The position numbers and the translations under genes were made by a program. Of a DNA stretch of 64,000 nucleotides, positions 38,853 through 48,499 are shown piece after piece; positions within the stretch are counted from its first letter, which is position 1; every line of letters begins with the position of its first letter. This stretch comes from Formosa haliotis (GTDB lineage: Bacteria > Bacteroidota > Bacteroidia > Flavobacteriales > Flavobacteriaceae). The notes under the pieces are model-generated. The model had not been told where the DNA came from. It saw only the letters and a program-made list of their open reading frames with translations, and did no database searches. The DNA is taken from assembly GCF_001685485.1 (NCBI RefSeq), contig NZ_BDEL01000001.1, positions 2,539,501-2,603,500 of the forward strand, given 5' to 3'.

Positions 38853-39911
38853 ATGGCATTTCATAAACTTGCAATACAAAATATAAATAAAGAAACAGAA
38901 GCTGCAGTAACGATTAGCTTTGAAGTTCCTTCAAATTTAAAAGAAAACTACAGCTTTACCGCTGGACAATACATCACTTTAAAAACCGAAATTAACGGAC
39001 AAGAAGTGCGTAGAGATTACTCGCTGTGTTCGTCTCCTAAAAGTGGCGAATTTCAAGTGGCAGTTAAAGCTGTAGAAGACGGTTTGTTTTCAAAATACGC
39101 AAATTCAACTTTAAAAATTGGTGACATTCTTGAGGTAGCAGAACCAAATGGCCGATTTACTTTTATACCTGATGCCTCCAAAACAAGAACCATTGCAGCA
39201 TTTGCCGCGGGAAGTGGTATTACTCCTGTTATGAGTATTGCTAAAACCCTTTTAGAGGAAGAACCTAACAGTCAATTTATACTAATCTACGGAAATAAAA
39301 CCCCAAAAGAGACCATCTTTTTTGATGAATTAATTGCTTTACACCACGAATATGTAGATCGTTTTCACATTCAAATGGTATTTAGCCAGTCGAAAGAAGA
39401 CAATGCCCTTTTTGGTCGCATAGAAAAAAGCACGGTGAATTTTGTTCTTAAAAACACTTATAAGCACAAAACCATAGACACCTATTATTTATGTGGTCCA
39501 GAAGGTATGATTACCACTACAAAAGATGTATTAAAAGATCACGGCGTAGCAGAAGACCGTATATTATTTGAATTGTTTACAGCCCCTGTTGCTGCGGAAG
39601 CCAATACAAACACGGCCGCTGTTAGCGATGGCTCTACGGCTATTAAAATTATAGTAGACGACGAAGAGACAGAATTCGTCATGTCTCAGAAACAATCTAT
39701 CCTTGAAGCCGCCATTGCAAAACAAGTAGACGCACCATACTCGTGCCAGGGTGGAATTTGTAGTAGCTGCATAGCACGTGTAACGGAAGGTTCGGCAACC
39801 ATGAGACAAAACAATATTTTAACCGAAAGTGAACTCGCTGAAGGTTTAGTGTTAACCTGCCAAGCACATCCTACAACACCAACTATCGTTGTAGACTACG
39901 ACGATGTTTAG
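38853..39911 (+). CDS. PaaE-like NAD(P)H oxidoreductase with 2Fe-2S ferredoxin domain
   Basis: 352 residues from the ATG at 38853; a longer open frame to a TTG at 38820 is rejected because a -7 box TATTTTTG (38830-38837) lies inside it. Domain order: FAD-binding (RRDYSLCSSP, residues ~50-57), NAD-binding (AAGSGITPVMSIAKT), then a C-terminal plant-type ferredoxin with cysteines in YSCQGGICSSCIARV and LTCQAHP. This is the layout of PaaE, the electron-transfer subunit of phenylacetyl-CoA epoxidase, and of related hydroxylase reductases. No paaABCD genes are near, so the partner is unknown. Confidence 0.85.
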   Translation: MAFHKLAIQNINKETEAAVTISFEVPSNLKENYSFTAGQYITLKTEINGQEVRRDYSLCSSPKSGEFQVAVKAVEDGLFSKYANSTLKIGDILEVAEPNGRFTFIPDASKTRTIAAFAAGSGITPVMSIAKTLLEEEPNSQFILIYGNKTPKETIFFDELIALHHEYVDRFHIQMVFSQSKEDNALFGRIEKSTVNFVLKNTYKHKTIDTYYLCGPEGMITTTKDVLKDHGVAEDRILFELFTAPVAAEANTNTAAVSDGSTAIKIIVDDEETEFVMSQKQSILEAAIAKQVDAPYSCQGGICSSCIARVTEGSATMRQNNILTESELAEGLVLTCQAHPTTPTIVVDYDDV

Positions 39912-39957
39912 AAAATAAAATATAGAGCTCTTAAATAGCTTTATTGCTAAGCAAAAC

Positions 39958-39990
39958 AAATCCGTTATTTACGTTTAAATAACGGATTTT
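39958..39990. terminator. bidirectional terminator shared by the reductase and GT9 genes
   Basis: AAATCCGTTATTT (39958-39970) pairs with AAATAACGGATTT (39977-39989), 13 base pairs with a six-base loop, with T-rich sequence after the right arm. It overlaps the last codons of the convergent GT9 gene, so it mainly serves the plus-strand reductase. Confidence 0.75.
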
Positions 39991-40994
39991 ATTTTATCTA
40001 TAATCGTTTCTGGAGTTATACTGGCGGAAGCCTTTTCGTATCCTTCAGGAAAGGTATTGCCGTAAATAGATGTAGGTATTTCTGGGAATTGATTTCGGTC
40101 TGCTGTTAAAGCATAATGGTCGGGCTGGTTAAAAGGGGCAAATCCAGCAAAAGGATGCGTAACTCCCCAAATAGTTATAACTTTTTTACCCAGCATAGCG
40201 GCTAAATGTCCATTACCAGAATCCATAGACAGCATAACATCTAAATTGGAAATAATGTCTAACTCTTCATTTAAATTTAATTCGCCTGCAAGATTTATAA
40301 CATGTTTATATTTATTCTGAAAATCATTTAAAATCGCAACTTCTTTTGCTCCACCTCCAAATAAAAATACCTTATAATCTTTGGAAAGCGCCTCGATAAC
40401 CTTTTCCATTTGATCTATCGGATACATTTTACTATCGTGTGCTGCAAAGGGCGCAACACCTACCCACTTTTTATCGTGAGATCCTGTTATGGTTTTTAGT
40501 TTAGCCGATAATTCAACCTTTTTCGGAAATGTAGGATGAGATAAATCAACCGGAAAACCTAAATTTTTAAACACTTCAGCATAGCGATGTACAGTTGTTG
40601 GTAACTGCCTAAAAATCGATCCGTTTGTTAACGCTTTTTTTTCTGCCCTACCCTTATCAATTTGTACGAATGGTATACCCCAAAAAAAGACTTTCAAAAT
40701 TTTAGTACGAAGCACATTATGAATATCTGCAACGGCATCTATACTCATTTTTTTTAATGCTTTCGATAATGTATACAAACCCAAAACACCCTTATGTTCT
40801 GCTTTTAAATCGGCTGCAAACACTTGTACTTGCTCTAAATCTCTAAAAAAAGGAGCAAAGAATGGTCGTGTTAAAACCGTAATTTTTAAGTGTGGATATT
40901 GGGTAGTTAAAGCACGTAACACAGGTACAGACATAGCAACGTCTCCCATTGCTGAGAGACGTATTACCAATATATGTTGTGTTTGTTTTGACAC
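39975..40994 (-). CDS. glycosyltransferase family 9 (heptosyltransferase-like)
   Basis: A 339-residue GT-B enzyme beginning HILVIRLSAMGDVAMSVPVLRAL, the GT9 start, with a C-terminal donor site SMDSGNGHLAAMLGKKVITIWG. GT9 enzymes add heptose or similar sugars to the lipopolysaccharide core at the inner membrane. The start is a GTG at 40994. The DUF4254 gene sits 20 bases upstream on the same strand. Acceptor and donor cannot be told from sequence. Confidence 0.9.
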   Translation of the reverse strand: MSKQTQHILVIRLSAMGDVAMSVPVLRALTTQYPHLKITVLTRPFFAPFFRDLEQVQVFAADLKAEHKGVLGLYTLSKALKKMSIDAVADIHNVLRTKILKVFFWGIPFVQIDKGRAEKKALTNGSIFRQLPTTVHRYAEVFKNLGFPVDLSHPTFPKKVELSAKLKTITGSHDKKWVGVAPFAAHDSKMYPIDQMEKVIEALSKDYKVFLFGGGAKEVAILNDFQNKYKHVINLAGELNLNEELDIISNLDVMLSMDSGNGHLAAMLGKKVITIWGVTHPFAGFAPFNQPDHYALTADRNQFPEIPTSIYGNTFPEGYEKASASITPETIIDKIKSVI

Positions 40995-41014
40995 GGATTT
41001 AAGGAAAAAGCTTC

Positions 41015-41623
41015 CTATTTTTGAGAACGTAACACAGGGTTAAGCTCGTCGTCGTTGTACATTTTCATTTGTTTGTACACCTTCATGTATTTTTCACCAG
41101 AAGCAATATCATTTAATAAGGTATCTATTGCAGTCGACAAATCAACACGCTGCTCCAAAAGTACATCTAATTTTGCTTGACACGCTTTTTTATGTGTTTC
41201 AGAAGCATCTGTACGAGTAGCCTCTTCGCGCATATGATACACTTTTAATGCCAAAATAGATAAACGGTCTATACCCCAAGCTGGACTTTCGGTATTTATA
41301 GTTGCATTTTCAACCGGTTTAACATCTTTATATAATTCTAAAAAATAGCTATCTATATATTCAACCATATCTGTTCTATCCTGGTTAGATGCATCAATTT
41401 TACGCTTCAAGGTTAAAGCTGCAACAGGATCGATTTGTGGGTCACGAATAATATCTTCGTAATGCCATTGTACGGTATCAATCCAACATTTTCTATATAG
41501 TAAATGCGCTATTAAATCGTCTTCTTTGCTATACGGATTTGAAAAATCCTGATCTACCGTATTTATAACGTGATACGTATTTATAGCTTCCTGGAAAATG
41601 GTATTTGCTTTAGTTGTAAACAT
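41015..41623 (-). CDS. DUF4254 domain protein
   Basis: About 202 residues from the ATG at 41623 (an upstream ATG at 41644 is open). A soluble, all-helical protein with WHYEDIIRDPQIDP and WGIDRLSILALKVYHMREEA, the two conserved blocks of DUF4254. It lies 20 bases before the GT9 gene and is probably cotranscribed with it, which suggests a role in lipopolysaccharide core assembly. Biochemical function is unknown. Confidence 0.85.
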   Translation of the reverse strand: MFTTKANTIFQEAINTYHVINTVDQDFSNPYSKEDDLIAHLLYRKCWIDTVQWHYEDIIRDPQIDPVAALTLKRKIDASNQDRTDMVEYIDSYFLELYKDVKPVENATINTESPAWGIDRLSILALKVYHMREEATRTDASETHKKACQAKLDVLLEQRVDLSTAIDTLLNDIASGEKYMKVYKQMKMYNDDELNPVLRSQK

Positions 41624-41782
41624 GATTTCTATTTTAAAATACAAACCTACATATTTTTTAGCTAAAAGTCCTTAAATTGCTCTTAATGTAGAGTCACACT
41701 TGCACAAATTATTAATAGGAAATTAACCCTATGAATATATTTCAATTAATTAACTTTACCAGACACCACAACACCATACACT

Positions 41783-42442
41783 ATGCATATTCATAATTTA
41801 TCTACAGAAAACACCATTTTAAATGTATTTATGTCGGAGTTACGCGACAAAAGCATTCAAAAAGATAATATGCGGTTTAGAAGAAATATTGAACGTATTG
41901 GTGAAATTCTGGCTTACGAATTAAGTAAATCTCTCTTGTATAAACCTAAATCGGTTGACACACCTTTAGATACTACACAAGTAAATTTACCAGAAAACGA
42001 TATTGTAATTTGCTCTATTTTACGAGCTGGAATTCCGTTACATAATGGTATTTTAAATTATTTTGATGCTGCCGAAAATGCTTTTATTTCTGCTTACAGA
42101 CAGCATAAAGATGCACCTGAAAGTTTTGAAATTGTAGTGGAGTATTTAGCGTGCCCATCTTTAGAAAATAAAACCTTAATTCTTGCCGATCCTATGTTAG
42201 CCACAGGTCAATCTATGGTTGCTACTTTTGAAGCACTAAAACCTTTTGGAACACCTAAAGAAATTCATTTGGTAAGTGTTATTGGGGCACAACAAGGTAT
42301 AGATTATGTAACGAAGCATTTTAATGAAAATGCAAATTTATGGATTTCGACTATAGATGAAAAGTTAAACGAAAAAGGCTATATTGTTCCTGGACTTGGG
42401 GATGCCGGCGATCTTTGTTTCGGAGAGAAGTTACAGCATTAA
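41783..42442 (+). CDS. upp: uracil phosphoribosyltransferase
   Basis: A 219-residue salvage enzyme making UMP from uracil and PRPP. The type I PRTase motif is TLILADPMLATGQSMVA; ICSILRAGIPLHNGI and the uracil-binding IDEKLNEKGYIVPGLGDAGDLCFG near the C-terminus are typical. Divergent from DUF4254; its 3' end overlaps the DUF6427 gene by 12 bases. Confidence 0.95.
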   Translation: MHIHNLSTENTILNVFMSELRDKSIQKDNMRFRRNIERIGEILAYELSKSLLYKPKSVDTPLDTTQVNLPENDIVICSILRAGIPLHNGILNYFDAAENAFISAYRQHKDAPESFEIVVEYLACPSLENKTLILADPMLATGQSMVATFEALKPFGTPKEIHLVSVIGAQQGIDYVTKHFNENANLWISTIDEKLNEKGYIVPGLGDAGDLCFGEKLQH

Positions 42443-43354
42443 CAACACAAACGGCACTACAATTAACAGTCCTAAAAAAACTTCTTTAAACCATTTTTCT
42501 TGAATGGTTTCAATATAATTTGTAATTATAATCGCTAAAGGAGCAAATAGAAACAAAAACTCTCCACCTTCTTTTTTAGGAGATAAAATCATGATACTAA
42601 ATGCAATAAGCGCAGCAACTAATATCACCTTATATCCGGGCTTAAAGTCTTTTTGTTTAGATTTTATGGTACGAATATAAAATACCGACGACCAAATTCC
42701 GAAAGAAATTAAAAGGGTTACTCCAACAATATATTGGAGCGTATTATAGGTATTAAACTCTAAACTTACTTCTGGAAAAATATTTAAGGCGGTAAAAAAA
42801 TCATCATACACAATAACAGAGTATGCGATACTTAATACATACACAGAAGCCACTCCTGTTAAAGGAATAATCCAGTCTTTTAAATTAGAATTCGAATGAA
42901 AAATTAAAGCGGCATAAATGAGCACAATGAATAAGATAGACCAAAAGTAAAATAAGGATGCAATGGCAATCCAAAAGGCTGCATCGAAGAGTTTTTTCTT
43001 TACATCTAATTGCGATCTTAAACTTAAAATTCTTCGTAAGGCAAGCAGAATAAAAAAATTAGAATACACTATATTTTCATTTAACATGGTTTGTGGTAAA
43101 GCCAGTAAAAACAAGGCATAGAGTAGAATTTCGTAACTGCTTTTTTGAGTTAATTTGTTTTTACTTACCAAAAAATCTAACACCAGAATAGAACAAAAAC
43201 TTGCACTAAAAACAAAGAAATTTTTTACATAATGAGTGAGTAAATCTGAATTTAAAGCATATTTAGTATGTGCAATAAAAAATGTAAAAGCCGTGATGAT
43301 AAATACGACTAAAAAATTTATTGGTTTAGATTTACTAAAAATACTTGTAATCAT
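42431..43354 (-). CDS. polytopic membrane protein, DUF6427-like
   Basis: A 307-residue protein with about nine hydrophobic segments and no catalytic motif I recognise. The start (ITSIFSKSKPINFLVVFIITA) and its place beside upp and a DUF6341 gene match the bacteroidete DUF6427 family as I recall it. The GT-C-like membrane layout raises the possibility of a lipid-linked glycosyltransferase or polymerase, but no acidic catalytic loop is clear. Divergent from the DUF6341 gene with a 40-base gap. Confidence 0.65.
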   Translation of the reverse strand: MITSIFSKSKPINFLVVFIITAFTFFIAHTKYALNSDLLTHYVKNFFVFSASFCSILVLDFLVSKNKLTQKSSYEILLYALFLLALPQTMLNENIVYSNFFILLALRRILSLRSQLDVKKKLFDAAFWIAIASLFYFWSILFIVLIYAALIFHSNSNLKDWIIPLTGVASVYVLSIAYSVIVYDDFFTALNIFPEVSLEFNTYNTLQYIVGVTLLISFGIWSSVFYIRTIKSKQKDFKPGYKVILVAALIAFSIMILSPKKEGGEFLFLFAPLAIIITNYIETIQEKWFKEVFLGLLIVVPFVLLML

Positions 43355-43374
43355 TAACTCTTTTTGTATTTTTG
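43345..43374 (+). promoter_or_regulatory. bacteroidete promoter of the DUF6341 gene
   Basis: CTTG (TTG at 43345-43347), then 19 bases, then TATTTTTG (43367-43374), a perfect TAnnTTTG -7 box, lies 21 bases before the ATG at 43395. Both boxes lie around the start of the divergent DUF6427 gene. Confidence 0.55.
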
Positions 43375-43394
43375 TTTGGTAAATATACCATACT

Positions 43395-43622
43395 ATGAAA
43401 GATTTTTTTTACGCAATACAAGATTTTTTTGTTGACGTATTGTTCGCCCCTTACGATGCTTTAAGAGCATTAGAACTTAAAAACTGGTTCGCAGCTAACA
43501 CATTCTCATGGATTTTTATATTAATCGGTATGGGATTTTTTGTGTATTGGATGCTTCAATTAAAAAGTTTTAACGATAACGGTGAGGAAGATAAAAGTGT
43601 ATCTGCACACTCTTATCTATAA
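43395..43622 (+). CDS. small membrane protein, DUF6341 family
   Basis: A 75-residue protein with an amphipathic N-terminus (MKDFFYAIQDFFVDVLFAPYDALRALEL), one membrane helix (FSWIFILIGMGFFVYWMLQL) and an acidic tail. The sequence matches the conserved bacteroidete DUF6341 family as I recall it. Its stop overlaps the stop of purD by six bases (convergent). Function unknown; the recurring neighbourhood with DUF6427 suggests the two act together. Confidence 0.8.
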   Translation: MKDFFYAIQDFFVDVLFAPYDALRALELKNWFAANTFSWIFILIGMGFFVYWMLQLKSFNDNGEEDKSVSAHSYL

Positions 43623-44888
43623 GTCGAAACCAATATCTTTACGATAATACATCTTATCGAAATGTAGTTTTTCTATATTTTGATAAGATTTTTTTATGGC
43701 CTCCTGGTAGGTATTTCCATAAGACGTCATAGCTAAAACACGACCTCCTGTGGTTAATACTTTCCCGTCTTTTAAGTCGGCTCCTGCATGGAATGGTATA
43801 GAATCTTCTATGTTTTCTAGTCCAGTAATTTCTTTTCCTTTTTCGTAAGCTTCAGGATATCCGCCAGAAACAGTCATAACTGTAGTAGCTGCACGTTCGT
43901 CTATAACTAAATCAATTTCATTTAATGTCCCGTTAGCAACTGCTTGAAGCAATTCAACAAGATCATTTTTAAGTCTAGGTAACACCACTTCTGTTTCAGG
44001 ATCTCCCATACGCACATTGTATTCGATAACCATAGGGTCGTCTCCTACTTTAATCAATCCTATAAATACAAATCCTTTGTAAGGTAAATTATCTTTAAGT
44101 AAACCTTCTATTGTAGGTTTTACAATACGTGTTTCAATTTTTTCTAAAAATTCGTCGGTAGCAAATGGCACTGGAGACACGGCTCCCATTCCACCTGTAT
44201 TTAAACCTGTATCGCCTTCACCTATACGTTTGTAATCTTTAGCCGTTGGCAACACTTTATAGTTTTTTCCGTCTGTTAACACAAAACAACTTAATTCTAT
44301 GCCGTCTAAAAACTCTTCAATAACAACTTTTGTGCTTGCTGCACCAAATTTAGAATCGACTAACATCGCTTTTAGTTCAGCTTTAGCTTCATCTAAATCA
44401 TTTAAAATAAGTACTCCTTTTCCTGCCGCTAAACCATCTGCCTTTAAAACATAAGGCGCTGTTAACGTTTCAAGAAAGGCATACCCTTCTTCTACATTAG
44501 AAGCATTAAAACTTTTGTACGCCGCTGTTGGAATGTTATGTCTGAATAAAAATTCTTTTGCAAACTCCTTACTGCCTTCTAATTCGGCAGCAGCTTTTTC
44601 CGGACCAATAACAGCAACGTGTTTCAATTGCTCGTCGTTTAAGAAAAAGTCGTGAACACCCTTTACTAAAGGATCTTCTGGCCCCACTACAACCATATCA
44701 ATTTTCTTGTCTAAAACTAGGGTTTTAATGGCTTCAAAATCGGTTACACCAATTGCTACATTTTCAGCTATTTCTGCAGTACCAGAGTTACCTGGAGCTA
44801 CAAATAGTTTATTACATAATGGACTTTGAGAAATTTTCCAAGCAAAAGTATGTTCTCTTCCGCCAGAACCTAGAATTAAAATTGTCAT
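43617..44888 (-). CDS. purD: phosphoribosylamine-glycine ligase
   Basis: About 423 residues from the ATG at 44888 (an upstream in-frame start at 44909 is weaker). The second step enzyme of purine synthesis, an ATP-grasp ligase. Motifs: MTILILGSGGREHTFAWKI, GPEDPLVKGV, LKADGLAAGKGVLI, NTGGMGAVSPVP and EYNVRMGDPETEVVLPRL. A TATTTTTG box at 44907-44914 on the minus strand is a plausible -7 element. Confidence 0.95.
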   Translation of the reverse strand: MTILILGSGGREHTFAWKISQSPLCNKLFVAPGNSGTAEIAENVAIGVTDFEAIKTLVLDKKIDMVVVGPEDPLVKGVHDFFLNDEQLKHVAVIGPEKAAAELEGSKEFAKEFLFRHNIPTAAYKSFNASNVEEGYAFLETLTAPYVLKADGLAAGKGVLILNDLDEAKAELKAMLVDSKFGAASTKVVIEEFLDGIELSCFVLTDGKNYKVLPTAKDYKRIGEGDTGLNTGGMGAVSPVPFATDEFLEKIETRIVKPTIEGLLKDNLPYKGFVFIGLIKVGDDPMVIEYNVRMGDPETEVVLPRLKNDLVELLQAVANGTLNEIDLVIDERAATTVMTVSGGYPEAYEKGKEITGLENIEDSIPFHAGADLKDGKVLTTGGRVLAMTSYGNTYQEAIKKSYQNIEKLHFDKMYYRKDIGFDL

Positions 44889-44971
44889 GTTGTTCATAGT
44901 TTGACACAAAAATAATTGCTTTTGCGCTTAAAAAATAATTATTTTACAAAAACATCTGAACTCTCCGTCTT

Positions 44972-46285
44972 TTGAAGTTATTCGACCTTACGTTACAACT
45001 TAATGGCTTCCCTTTAAAGGACGCAAAAAAGAAGCTTTCTGAAATTCAACACGTTCCAGAACCGGAGTTTGAATCGTTTCAACATAAGCGGAAACTAGAT
45101 ATAGTAAACTACCATTTAAAACACAATCCGTTTTACAAATCCTTTGGAAAACATATCGATTTAAACCATTGGGATTCTGTACCCATAATGACGAAACGCG
45201 ACTTGCAAAAACCGTTAGGTGAGCGTTTATCTGAAGGATTTACGCCTAAAAATGTGTATATCAATAAAACGTCGGGATCTTCTGGCGATCCATTTATTTT
45301 TGCAAAAGATAAATTTTGTCACGCCTTAACTTGGGCAGAAATTCAGAATCGCTTTGGTTGGTTTGGTATCGATTTTAACAGGTCGTTTCAAGCTCGTTTT
45401 TATGGTATCCCTCTTGATACTGTGGGGTATTACAAAGAACGGTTTAAAGATAAACTAAGTCATAGATACCGGTTTTCTATTTTTGATTTAAGCGATGCTG
45501 CTCTTCAAAATTATATTGAAGTTTTTAAAACCAAACCCTTCGATTATATAAATGGTTACACTAGTGCCATCGTGCAATTTGCTAAATATTTAAGATCTAA
45601 AAACTTGAATTTGAAACACATTTGCCCCTCCTTAAAATGTTGTGTAGTAACTTCGGAAATGTTATTTCCCGACGACAAAGTACTTTTAGAAAAACAGTTT
45701 GGTGTGCCTGTGATTAATGAATATGGCGCTTCAGAATTAGACCTCATCGCATTCCAAAACCCAACCGATCTTTGGCAAGTAAATAGCGATACCCTTTTTG
45801 TTGAAATTTTAGACAATAAGAATCAAGCCACACCAAACGGACAAGAAGGTCGCGTGGCTATAACATCACTTTACAACAAAGCACACCCTTTTATTCGTTA
45901 CGATTTGGGAGATATTGGTATCCTTTCGGAGGCAAGTACGGCCCAAAAACCTATATTAAAAAAACTTATTGGCCGCACCAACGATATGGCTATTTTGCCT
46001 AGTGGCAAACGTGCTGCAGGTTTAACTTTTTATTATATTACCAAAGCCATAATTGAGGACGATGGCCAAGTAAAAGAGTTTATTATTACACAAGAAACCC
46101 CATCAACATTTAAAATTGATTATGTTGGTACTTCAACTATTTCAGAACATAAAAAACGTGCTATAAAAGCTGAACTAAAACGCTATCTAGAAGATGGACT
46201 TATTGTGCATTTTGAAAGACACAACGCTTTAAAACGCTCAAAAAGCGGAAAATTGAAGCAGTTTAAATCTTTGGTAAGTCAATAG
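44972..46285 (+). CDS. PaaK/CapK-like adenylate-forming protein of the polysaccharide locus
   Basis: A 437-residue ANL-superfamily protein resembling phenylacetate-CoA ligase. The nucleotide loop is NKTSGSSGDPFIFAKD, followed by NEYGASELDLIAF and the hinge RYDLGDIG, with a C-terminal lysine-rich GKLKQF. Family members in capsule and LPS loci (CapK type) are thought to activate an acyl or amino acid that modifies a sugar. It is the only plus-strand gene in the locus and overlaps the convergent GT2 gene by 23 bases. The start must be the TTG at 44972, because an in-frame TGA lies 15 bases upstream and there is no nearby ATG. Confidence 0.82.
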   Translation: MKLFDLTLQLNGFPLKDAKKKLSEIQHVPEPEFESFQHKRKLDIVNYHLKHNPFYKSFGKHIDLNHWDSVPIMTKRDLQKPLGERLSEGFTPKNVYINKTSGSSGDPFIFAKDKFCHALTWAEIQNRFGWFGIDFNRSFQARFYGIPLDTVGYYKERFKDKLSHRYRFSIFDLSDAALQNYIEVFKTKPFDYINGYTSAIVQFAKYLRSKNLNLKHICPSLKCCVVTSEMLFPDDKVLLEKQFGVPVINEYGASELDLIAFQNPTDLWQVNSDTLFVEILDNKNQATPNGQEGRVAITSLYNKAHPFIRYDLGDIGILSEASTAQKPILKKLIGRTNDMAILPSGKRAAGLTFYYITKAIIEDDGQVKEFIITQETPSTFKIDYVGTSTISEHKKRAIKAELKRYLEDGLIVHFERHNALKRSKSGKLKQFKSLVSQ

Positions 46286-47042
46286 TATTTTGAGATTTTA
46301 TAAAAGCATATTCGAATAGAAAAAGAAGCATACAATATATCGACTTTAAAGTAGAAAAATGGAGACCTTTTTTATAAACGGAATAATTGTACTTTATTAA
46401 TCCCAATTTATTAGATGACATAGAATTCGACTGTACTCTATAATTAGCTAAAGATTCTTGAATACCTAAAACGGGTTGTTTCGTTTTCTTTACGGTTTCT
46501 AACCACAACAACCAATCTTGTCGTTTTCTTAAATTTTTGGTGTAAATTTTACCTAAAGTTTGGGTATTATAGACTCCCGTAAGATTACCAACATAATTAC
46601 ACTTAAGTAATTTATTATAGGTTAATACTTTTAAAGCTTTAATTTGTTTATGTAATGAATTTCCTTGCTCGTCTATAAGGTTATAACTTGAAAAAGAAAC
46701 ATCTAATCCTTTAGTTTCCATAAAGGAAATTTGCTTTTCTAGTTTAGTTGGAAACCATACGTCATCCGCGTCTAAAAAAGCAATATATTTTCCCTTTGCT
46801 TCTTTTGTACCACGATTTCTAGTTACTGCTGCTCCCGAATTTTTTTCATTAGTAAATAAAAAAATATTTTGGTGTACACTAGTAAATCGCGAGATAACGT
46901 CTAAAGAACAATCAGTTGAACAGTCATCAACTAAAATAAGTTCCCAATTTAAATAGGTTTGTCCAAGTACACTTGTAATACTGGTTGCAATATATCTTTC
47001 AGCATTAAAAACAGGAGTTATAATGGAAACTAATGGCTTCAT
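46263..47042 (-). CDS. glycosyltransferase family 2
   Basis: A 259-residue GT-A transferase: VSIITPVFNAERYIATSI at the start, LILVDDCSTDCSL, GAAVTRNRGTKEAKGKYIAFLDADDVW with the DxD motif. No multi-spanning C-terminus, only a weak hydrophobic end, so it acts at the cytoplasmic membrane face adding one sugar to a lipid-linked unit. It lies 11 bases after the sugar-phosphate transferase gene. Confidence 0.9.
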   Translation of the reverse strand: MKPLVSIITPVFNAERYIATSITSVLGQTYLNWELILVDDCSTDCSLDVISRFTSVHQNIFLFTNEKNSGAAVTRNRGTKEAKGKYIAFLDADDVWFPTKLEKQISFMETKGLDVSFSSYNLIDEQGNSLHKQIKALKVLTYNKLLKCNYVGNLTGVYNTQTLGKIYTKNLRKRQDWLLWLETVKKTKQPVLGIQESLANYRVQSNSMSSNKLGLIKYNYSVYKKGLHFSTLKSIYCMLLFLFEYAFIKSQNTIDLPKI

Positions 47043-47053
47043 AGTTATATTTA

Positions 47054-48406
47054 TTAATACGCCTTATCTTCTCCTTTAATTCCATTTAAAATGGTTTGGA
47101 AAATAATTTTAAGATCGAGTAATATAGACCAGTTTTCTATATAAAAAATATCGTATTTAACACGATTTATAATATCCTTATCCGTTTCTACTTCACCCCT
47201 AAATCCGCTAACCTGAGCCAATCCCGTAATTCCAGGTTTTACAAAATGACGAACCATAAACTTATCTATGCGCTTGGCATACATATTTGTATGACTTACC
47301 ATGTGTGGTCTTGGACCAACTACAGACATATCTCCAAAAAAAACATTGTAAAACTGAGGTAATTCATCAATACTTGTTTTTCGTATAAATTTACCAACTT
47401 TTGTAACCCGTTGATCGTCCTTTGTAGCTTGATAAATGTTTGCATCTTGATTAGGCATCATAGAACGGAATTTATAACATTCAAATTCCTTATAATTAAA
47501 TCCGTTTCTAGATTGTTTAAAAAAGATTGGCCCTTTAGATTCTAATTTAATCAATATTGCCAATATTGGAGTTAACCAAGAAAGCACAAACACAATAATA
47601 AATATGGAGAAAACAATATCGAACAAGCGCTTTAAAAATTGATTTACATTTTCTTCTAAAGGAATAACACGAAGTGATAAAATAGGAATAAAATCATAAT
47701 ATTCGTATTTCAGTTTTTTAGAATAAATTTCCTTATTATCAGGTAGAAATTTTAAAATCTTAAGATTGTTGTCGGCAAAATTAACAACTTGAAGAATTTG
47801 GGAATTTGATAACTCTGTTATAGAACAGTAAATTTCATCAATTTTATTCTCTTTTATAAATTCCAAGCAAAGATTTAGTCCGTCTGTAGATTTATCTCTA
47901 AGATTAAATACTTTCTTTAAATCGTAACCGTACTCTGGATTGTTTTTAAAAAACGTTTCTAGAGCATTAGTTTGTCGGTTTTTACCAATAATTACTGTTT
48001 TCCTTAAATTACCACCAAAAGAAGCTCGGTATTTTTGAAGTAAGTAATAGATTGTGAATTTAGCAATACCAATTAAAAAAAATACAAACGCAATATATTT
48101 AAGCACTAAGAAAGAATCGACCATTAATTTATGCCGAAATCCAAAATAGGCAAAAACAATTAAGGTAAATAACATGGCTTGTTTAAGTAACAAAGCGGCA
48201 ATAGTTACCTCGCGAGTAAACCGGTATACTTCATAAAATTTAGAATAAATAGAAAGGATAATCCAGGTTGTAGAAACAAGTGTTATAAACAAATAAGGAT
48301 TAACATTTGGGAAGAAAAAAAGTAAAGCTAATCCATGTATTATAGACAAATCTATTGTATATGAAATAGGCCTTAAATACCCCGAATATCGTCCTTGTTT
48401 ATTCAC
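47054..48406 (-). CDS. polyprenyl-phosphate sugar-1-phosphate transferase (WcaJ type)
   Basis: A 450-residue initiating transferase. Four N-terminal membrane helices and a CoA-binding-like domain (residues ~140-230, with KTVIIGKNRQTNALE) precede the bacterial sugar transferase domain: KRLFDIVFSIFI, GPIFFKQSRNGF, ECYKFRSM, IRKTSIDELPQFYNV, GPRP and PGITGLAQVSGFRG. It transfers a sugar phosphate from UDP-sugar to undecaprenyl phosphate to start the repeat unit, filling the place of WecA. The start codon is GTG at 48406. Confidence 0.92.
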   Translation of the reverse strand: MNKQGRYSGYLRPISYTIDLSIIHGLALLFFFPNVNPYLFITLVSTTWIILSIYSKFYEVYRFTREVTIAALLLKQAMLFTLIVFAYFGFRHKLMVDSFLVLKYIAFVFFLIGIAKFTIYYLLQKYRASFGGNLRKTVIIGKNRQTNALETFFKNNPEYGYDLKKVFNLRDKSTDGLNLCLEFIKENKIDEIYCSITELSNSQILQVVNFADNNLKILKFLPDNKEIYSKKLKYEYYDFIPILSLRVIPLEENVNQFLKRLFDIVFSIFIIVFVLSWLTPILAILIKLESKGPIFFKQSRNGFNYKEFECYKFRSMMPNQDANIYQATKDDQRVTKVGKFIRKTSIDELPQFYNVFFGDMSVVGPRPHMVSHTNMYAKRIDKFMVRHFVKPGITGLAQVSGFRGEVETDKDIINRVKYDIFYIENWSILLDLKIIFQTILNGIKGEDKAY

Positions 48407-48499
48407 CTAAGCTTATATGGTTCTACGAAAAAATCACTTGCAAAAATATGAAAGTATAACTAGAAACAAATGATTATCATTTATAATAAATTTTCTTTT

